Shown here: positions 1 to 5,134 of the stretch, piece after piece
Layout of the letters: every line of letters begins with the position of its first letter
Numbering within the stretch: the stretch's first letter is position 1
DNA from: Deltaproteobacteria bacterium
Lineage (GTDB): Bacteria > Desulfobacterota > Desulfovibrionia > Desulfovibrionales > Desulfovibrionaceae
Reading direction: 5' to 3'
Assembly: GCA_025350085.1 (NCBI GenBank)
Contig: JANXYI010000402.1
Span: 1-5,134 of the forward strand
Length of the DNA stretch: 5,134 nt
The notes under the pieces: model-generated
Told to the model about the DNA's origin: nothing
Database searches by the model: none
Seen by the model: the letters and a program-made list of their open reading frames with translations, nothing else
Made by a program: the position numbers and the translations under genes

Positions 1-858
1 CAGGCCCTGCGGGGCCTCGACCTCGAAGCGCAGGGCGTGGTGGCCGGCTTTAAGCCCGCCGGGTACCTTGACAATGGCCGTGAGCCCTGAGATGTCGCGC
101 CCGGATTCGGCTGCGCGCAGCAGGGGCAGCGGGGCCTCCACCTGCAGGCGCAGGGACTTCACGGCCGTGTGGGCCGAGGTGCCCAGGGCCACGTCGAGCT
201 GCACGGGCACGCGCACCCAGGCCGTCTTGACCTCCGCGCCGAAGCGCAGGGTCACCCGCACCTGGCCGGGGTTGGCCTCGATGCCCTCGGCCAGCTTGAT
301 GGGCACGTCGTCAGACCAGCTGGCGGGCGGGTTCTCGAAATCGTTCTGCACGGCCACGCGCACCTGGTTCATCTGGCGCACCTGGCGCTCGGCCCCGCGC
401 AGCTCCACGGTCTCGGGCACGGTCTTGATCTCCAGCAGACGGAAGTCCTGGGGGAGCGCCCCGCGCCAGTCGGCCACCACCGGCACCTCCTTGCGCGCCA
501 GGCGGTCCACGGACAGGATCAGCCGCGAGGGCTTCACCTCCACCACCTCATAGGCCATGGACAGCGGGATGCGCTCGCGGTCGATGTCCACCAGATTCTC
601 GCCGACTTTGAGCTTGCTCACGTCCAGCGAATAGATCCACTTGCGGCGGTCCAGCGTGCGCACCAGGCCCTTGGGCCCGCGCACGCGCACCTCGATCTTG
701 CTGATCAGCCCCTTGCGGATGATGAGCCCGGCGGGCACGTTGGTCATCTCCACGCTCATGTCCACCCAGGCCTCGACCTTTTCCCGGCCCGTGATGAGGT
801 ACCAGGTGAGGATGGCCAGGGCCAGGGCGATGCCGATATCCTTCCAATTTTTTAACAT
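1..858 (-). CDS. cdaR: YbbR-repeat protein CdaR, partial (C-terminus beyond left edge)
   Basis: This is the probable membrane-anchored regulator of the diadenylate cyclase encoded just upstream. Reading the minus strand from ATG at 858 gives 286 codons with no stop before the window edge. The protein begins MLKNWKDIG, followed by one hydrophobic helix at about residues 8-23, the usual YbbR N-terminus. The rest is beta-rich and extracytoplasmic by family knowledge, with three YbbR-like modules at roughly 33-119, 123-207 and 212-286. The third ends in a typical DISGLTAIVKVPGG stretch, so the true C-terminus is probably close. The start lies 19 nt after the cdaA stop and is preceded by a purine-rich GGGAAAGAA that can act as ribosome binding site. 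CdaR proteins bind CdaA and tune c-di-AMP synthesis in Firmicutes; the same role here is inferred from fold and adjacency. The family call is secure, the regulatory role less so. Confidence 0.88.
   Translation of the reverse strand, partial: MLKNWKDIGIALALAILTWYLITGREKVEAWVDMSVEMTNVPAGLIIRKGLISKIEVRVRGPKGLVRTLDRRKWIYSLDVSKLKVGENLVDIDRERIPLSMAYEVVEVKPSRLILSVDRLARKEVPVVADWRGALPQDFRLLEIKTVPETVELRGAERQVRQMNQVRVAVQNDFENPPASWSDDVPIKLAEGIEANPGQVRVTLRFGAEVKTAWVRVPVQLDVALGTSAHTAVKSLRLQVEAPLPLLRAAESGRDISGLTAIVKVPGGLKAGHHALRFEVEAPQGL
10..155 (-). repeat. Imperfect direct repeat in cdaR
   Basis: A 26-nt segment at 10-35 recurs at 130-155 with four mismatches, exactly 40 codons apart and in the same frame. 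It encodes LRFEVEAP and LRLQVEAP. It lies within the third YbbR module and probably reflects the internal beta-strand repetition of the family rather than a mobile or recombination element. Confidence 0.4.
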
Positions 859-877
859 GGCCAGTTCTTTCCCATGG

Positions 878-1627
878 CTACCGGTCCAGGGCGTTCTTGA
901 TGACCCGGCGCAGGCGCTGGTCATTGAGTGAGGTTGTGAGTCGGCCGCTCATGGCGATGGACACGGTGCCGCGCTCCTCGCTGACCACGATGGACAGGGC
1001 GTCGGACTCCTCACTGACGCCCATGGCCGCGCGGTGGCGCGTGCCGAAGAGGCTCTGGGCCTTGAGCTTGGACGACAGGGGCAGGATGCACCCGGCCGCT
1101 GCAAGGCGGCCCCGGCGGATGACAACGGCCCCGTCGTGCAGGGGCGTGTCCACCTGGAAGATGGTGGTCAGAAGCGAGCCCGTGACCACGGCGTCCAGCG
1201 GCACCCCGCGCTCGATGACGTCGCCCAGCGGCACGTGGCGCTCGATGACGATGAGCGCGCCCACGTGGGCCTTGGCCAAGGTCATCACGGCCTGGGCGAT
1301 CTCGTCCACCACGGCCTCGGCCAGCTGCGGCTTCTTGAAGAAGCGGCCCGCGCCCATCTGGGCGAGCGCCCGGCGCAGGTCGCCCTGGAACAGGATGATG
1401 ATGATGAGCACGATGGAGCCCAGGAAATTCGTGAGCAGCCAGTTGAGCGAGTACAGGCCGAGCTCGCTCGACAGGTAGTAGACCAGCAGCACCAGCACCA
1501 GGCCGTAGATCACTGCCACGGCGCGCGTGCCGCGCACCAGGTGGATGATGTAGCCGTAGATGGCTGCCACCAGCAGGATGTCCAGGGCCTCCCGCCAGGC
1601 GATGTTCAGGCTGGTCAGATACTCCAT
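878..1627 (-). CDS. cdaA: Membrane diadenylate cyclase CdaA (DacA; DisA_N domain)
   Basis: It makes cyclic di-AMP from two ATP molecules at the inner membrane. The 249-residue protein has three predicted N-terminal membrane helices, at about 14-30, 37-56 and 61-80; the third contains a run of four isoleucines. The family-typical FQGDLRRALAQMG follows, and then the DisA_N catalytic domain. Both signature motifs are intact: DGA at residues 165-167 (within TPLHDGAVVI) and RHR at 198-200 (within GTRHRAAMG), so an active enzyme is expected. The length is slightly below Bacillus CdaA (about 270). The ATG at 1627 has a good AAGAAGGGAG ribosome binding site just upstream, and the gene starts 25 nt after the folP stop. 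cdaR follows directly, as in the classic cdaA-cdaR-glmM arrangement. Products of c-di-AMP action (K+ and osmolyte control, cell wall balance) are known mainly from Gram-positives; the targets in this organism cannot be read here. Confidence 0.95.
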   Translation of the reverse strand: MEYLTSLNIAWREALDILLVAAIYGYIIHLVRGTRAVAVIYGLVLVLLVYYLSSELGLYSLNWLLTNFLGSIVLIIIILFQGDLRRALAQMGAGRFFKKPQLAEAVVDEIAQAVMTLAKAHVGALIVIERHVPLGDVIERGVPLDAVVTGSLLTTIFQVDTPLHDGAVVIRRGRLAAAGCILPLSSKLKAQSLFGTRHRAAMGVSEESDALSIVVSEERGTVSIAMSGRLTTSLNDQRLRRVIKNALDR

Positions 1628-1652
1628 CGCTCCCTTCTTTCAGTCCTTCAGC

Positions 1653-2524
1653 TTAGGCCTGGGCCAGGGCCGTGGCGATCACCGCCGCCTGCCGCGCGCC
1701 CGCCATGTCGTGCACCCGGTGCGCAAAGACCCCGCGCGCCACGAGCAGCCCGGTGGCCACGGCCGTGGCCAGCTGGCGCTCACCGGGCGGCAGGTCCAGG
1801 AGCTGGCCCCAGAGGCTCTTGCTCGACAGCCCGACAAAGAGCGGGCGGCCAAGGGCGCCGAAACGTTCCAGGCCGCGCAGCACGGCCAGATTGTGCTCCA
1901 ACAGTTTGCCGAAACCGATGCCCGGGTCAAGCACGATGTTGGCCTCGGGCAGTCCGGCCCTGGTCAGCGCAGCCAGGCGTTCCTCGAAAAAGGACAGAAT
2001 CTCGGCCACCACGTCATCATTGTAGCGCGGGCCGTCCTGCATGGTCCCGGGCCGCCCCAGGCTGTGCATGAGCACGTAGCCGGGCTTGTGCTGCCCCAGC
2101 ACGTCGATCAGCCCCGGGTCGAAGCGGCAGGCCGAGACGTCGTTCACGATCCTGGCCCCGGCGATGAGCGCCGCCTCAGCCACGCGCGCCTTGTAGGTGT
2201 CCACGCTTATGACCGGAAACCCGCCGACCCCGTCCAGTTCCTGCTGCGGCACGCGCGCCAGCTCGCGGATCACCGGGAGCACACGGGAGAGCTCCAAATC
2301 CTCGGTTACTGGCTCGGCGCCCGGCCGGGTGCTCTCCCCGCCGATGTCCAAAATGTGCGCCCCGGCCCCGGCCAGCAGGCGCCCCTGCTCCACGGCAGCG
2401 CCCTGGTCCAGGTACTGCCCGCCGTCAAAGAACGAATCCGGCGTGACATTGACGATGCCCGCCAGCAAAAAGGGGGCAGGGCCAAGCACCCTGCCCCCGG
2501 AAACCTGCCAGGTGTTCCCGCCGA

Positions 2525-2528
<4 letters not shown>
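1653..2528 (-). CDS. folP: Dihydropteroate synthase
   Basis: It condenses dihydropterin pyrophosphate with p-aminobenzoate to dihydropteroate in folate synthesis, and is the sulfonamide target. The 291-residue TIM-barrel protein shows the family motifs in order: [10 protein letters not shown] at 24-33, [10 protein letters not shown] at 61-70, SVDT at 108-111, ND at 129-130, MH at 154-155 with GRPGTMQ after it, DPGIGFGK at 201-208, the K237 loop (SSKS, 235-238), and HRVHD at 270-274. The loop is normally SRKS or SRKR; here the arginine is serine. The chosen start is GTG at 2528, which overlaps the ftsH TGA stop as GTGA and implies translational coupling. Another GTG at 2489 (codon 14) is possible and would leave about ten residues before the first barrel strand motif. 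A terminator-like hairpin lies across codons 11-20. The gene follows ftsH, as in E. coli and near ftsH in Bacillus. Confidence 0.95.
2467..2498 (-). terminator. Terminator-like hairpin within the start of folP
   Basis: On the minus strand a perfect 10-bp stem, GGGGGCAGGG (2498-2489) paired with CCCTGCCCCC (2481-2472), encloses a 7-nt loop and is followed at once by TTTTT (2471-2467). This is the textbook layout of a Rho-independent terminator. It lies 26 nt downstream of the ftsH stop, inside folP codons 11-20. It may end part of the ftsH transcripts or act as an attenuator that is prevented from folding when a ribosome translates folP. The T-tract is short, so efficiency is uncertain; coding constraint in a GC-rich gene is the alternative explanation. 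Confidence 0.5.
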
Positions 2529-4555
<2,027 letters not shown>

Positions 4556-4556
4556 G

Positions 4557-4569
4557 CGGAGAACCTCCG
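4557..4569 (-). promoter_or_regulatory. ftsH ribosome binding site enclosed in a small hairpin
   Basis: The minus strand carries GGAGG at 4568-4564, 8 nt before the TTG at 4555, and this decides the ftsH start. The same bases lie in a perfect 5-bp inverted repeat, CGGAG (4569-4565), loop GTT, CTCCG (4561-4557), so the Shine-Dalgarno sequence pairs with the spacer just before the start codon. Such pairing could lower initiation until melted by heat or by ribosomes. The ribosome binding site is well supported; the regulatory effect of so short a hairpin is inference. Confidence 0.6.
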
Positions 4570-4653
4570 GGGCAGACAAGCACGTTCAAGGCCGCAGTAT
4601 CCGGAGCGGGCGGTACAAGCCCTTCCCGGCGCGCGGCCCGGTCAATGGAACCC

Positions 4654-4681
4654 AAGATAAGCCATACGCCTGAAAAAGCAA
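4654..4681 (-). promoter_or_regulatory. Candidate ftsH operon promoter
   Basis: On the minus strand TTGCTT (4681-4676) and TATCTT (4659-4654) are 16 nt apart, which would start transcription near 4647 and leave a leader of about 90 nt before ftsH. Matches to the sigma-70 consensus are 3 of 6 and 4 of 6. The -35 element overlaps the tail of a terminator-like hairpin, which could explain its T content instead. No convincing heat-shock sigma or sigma-54 element was seen. Confidence 0.3.
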
Positions 4682-4709
4682 GTGCCGCCCGGAGAGCCCC
4701 ACCACTTGC
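4673..4709 (-). terminator. Terminator-like hairpin upstream of ftsH
   Basis: Reading the minus strand, GCAAGTG (4709-4703) and CACTTGC (4684-4678) form a perfect 7-bp stem around an 18-nt GC-rich loop, followed directly by TTTTT (4677-4673). It would end leftward transcripts that come through the selC region antisense, or attenuate an ftsH transcript starting further right. No minus-strand gene that needs a terminator is visible to its right in the window. The loop is large, so this is only a moderate call. Confidence 0.35.
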
Positions 4710-4734
4710 GCCGTTCACGCAAAACAGGTATTCC
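4706..4734 (+). promoter_or_regulatory. Candidate selC promoter
   Basis: TTGCGC (4706-4711) and TATTCC (4729-4734) are separated by exactly 17 nt and would start transcription near 4741, a few bases before the tRNA 5' end at 4750. Each hexamer matches consensus at about 3 of 6 positions, so the position and spacing are the main support. TTGCG/CGCAA inverted motifs overlap both elements. Confidence 0.4.
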
Positions 4735-4749
4735 GCAAGCCTTCGCCGG

Positions 4750-4843
4750 GGAAGCGTATCGTCACCGGTGTGGCGCCTGGACTTCAAATCCAGTGGACGG
4801 CCGAGAGGTCGCCGGTAGGTTCGACTCCTATACGCTTCCGCCA
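4750..4843 (+). tRNA. selC: tRNA-Sec (anticodon TCA)
   Basis: This 94-nt tRNA inserts selenocysteine at UGA codons. It folds with the hallmarks of bacterial tRNA-Sec. The acceptor stem is 8 bp (GGAAGCGT 4750-4757 with ACGCTTCC 4832-4839). The D-stem is 6 bp with a 4-nt loop (CGTCAC, CGGT, GTGGCG, 4760-4775). The anticodon arm is CTGGA / CTTCAAA / TCCAG with TCA at 4784-4786. A long variable arm has a GAGA loop at 4803-4806. The T-stem is 5 bp with loop TTCGACT at 4820-4826. Discriminator G is at 4840 and CCA is encoded at 4841-4843. Compared with E. coli selC as I recall it, the D-stem U-A pair is A-U here, a compensatory change. One A-C mismatch lies in the variable stem. It implies selA, selB and selD elsewhere and selenoproteins such as formate dehydrogenase or hydrogenase. 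Confidence 0.97.
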
Positions 4844-4882
4844 GCCCCCCCTTGCCCCGGAGCCACCCGTGCAGATCTGGCC

Positions 4883-5134
4883 ATGAACATTTGGATCGAC
4901 GCCGACGCACTCCCCGCGGCCATCAGGGACATCCTGGTGCGCGCGGCCATGCGCCTGAAGATCAAGGCCACCTTCGTGGCCAACAAGAACCTCACCCTGC
5001 CCGTCTCCCCGCATCTGGCCTTCCTGCGCGTGGGCCAGGGCTTCGACGTGGTGGACGAGACCATCGCGGGGCTCGCAGCGCCGGGCGACCTGGTGGTCAC
5101 CGCGGACATCCCGCTGGCGGCCAAGGTCATCGAG
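4883..5134 (+). CDS. yaiI: UPF0178 (YaiI/YqxD) family protein, partial (C-terminus beyond right edge)
   Basis: The first 84 codons of a protein whose family is usually about 150 residues long; its biochemical function is not firmly established, though the fold is PIN/nuclease-like by family knowledge. The opening MNIWIDADALP, then RDILVRAA, TFVANKNL, the GFDVVDETI segment at about 53-61 and GDLVVTADIPLAAKVIE at the edge match the family along its length. Residue 10 is leucine where the family typically has cysteine (DADACP). ATG at 4883 fits the family N-terminus, but there is no good ribosome binding site: the nearest GGAG (4859-4862) is 20 nt away. The gene begins 39 nt after the selC CCA end on the same strand, with no terminator or clear promoter between, so it may be read from the selC transcript. 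Confidence 0.88.
   Translation, partial: MNIWIDADALPAAIRDILVRAAMRLKIKATFVANKNLTLPVSPHLAFLRVGQGFDVVDETIAGLAAPGDLVVTADIPLAAKVIE

Noticed and set aside
846..858. Slippery-like A6 run at codons 2-4 of cdaR
   Set aside because: It codes for the standard MLKNW start of YbbR proteins and lies too near the start codon for a meaningful programmed frameshift; no stimulatory structure was seen.
1394..1405. Four tandem ATC/GAT trinucleotides in cdaA
   Set aside because: They code for consecutive isoleucines in the third membrane helix, a common codon choice, and length changes would stay in frame.
4556..4579. Earlier TTG start for ftsH at 4579
   Set aside because: No ribosome binding site precedes it, and it would place the GGAGG inside the coding region. 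The TTG at 4555 has ideal spacing and the expected family N-terminus.
4670..4690. Possible sigma-54 promoter (GGCAC followed by TTGC) on the minus strand
   Set aside because: The required GG to GC spacing of 10 nt between the -24 and -12 elements is not met.
4844..5134. Genomic island integrated at selC
   Set aside because: selC is a known integration site in other bacteria, but the sequence just downstream is an ordinary UPF0178 gene with similar base composition. No integrase or repeat of the tRNA 3' end is visible in the window.

Overview
The window looks like chromosomal DNA of a GC-rich, selenocysteine-using bacterium, most likely a Desulfovibrio-like member of the Desulfobacterota. This rests on the high GC content, the order ftsH-folP-cdaA-cdaR, and a selenocysteine tRNA beside it. 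The taxonomic assignment is inference, because no database search was possible.

Layout. Positions 1 to 4555 hold a compact four-gene operon on the minus strand. In transcription order it encodes the membrane protease FtsH, dihydropteroate synthase (FolP), the diadenylate cyclase CdaA, and the YbbR-repeat protein CdaR, whose C-terminus runs off the left edge. Spacing is tight: ftsH and folP overlap by 4 nt (GTGA), folP and cdaA are 25 nt apart, and cdaA and cdaR are 19 nt apart. Positions 4556 to 4749 form a 194-nt divergent intergenic region. It holds a strong ribosome binding site for ftsH inside a small hairpin, a candidate ftsH promoter, a terminator-like hairpin reading leftward, and a candidate selC promoter reading rightward. 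Positions 4750 to 4843 are a clear tRNA-Sec gene (selC, anticodon TCA). From 4883 to the right edge runs the N-terminal part of a UPF0178 (YaiI/YqxD) protein on the plus strand, starting only 39 nt after the tRNA.

How the genes fit together. The operon joins membrane protein quality control (FtsH), folate synthesis (FolP) and c-di-AMP signalling (CdaA with its partner CdaR). In other bacteria both ftsH-folP and cdaA-cdaR lead into glmM, so glmM is the expected next gene beyond the left edge; this is inference. The tRNA shows that the organism decodes UGA as selenocysteine, although none of the genes here contains an in-frame UGA.

I found no mobile element, CRISPR array, phage gene or obviously new multi-gene system. 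The most interesting signals are regulatory: a perfect 10-bp hairpin plus T5 inside the first codons of folP, the hairpin enclosing the ftsH ribosome binding site before a TTG start, and a cluster of inverted TTGCG motifs between selC and ftsH.
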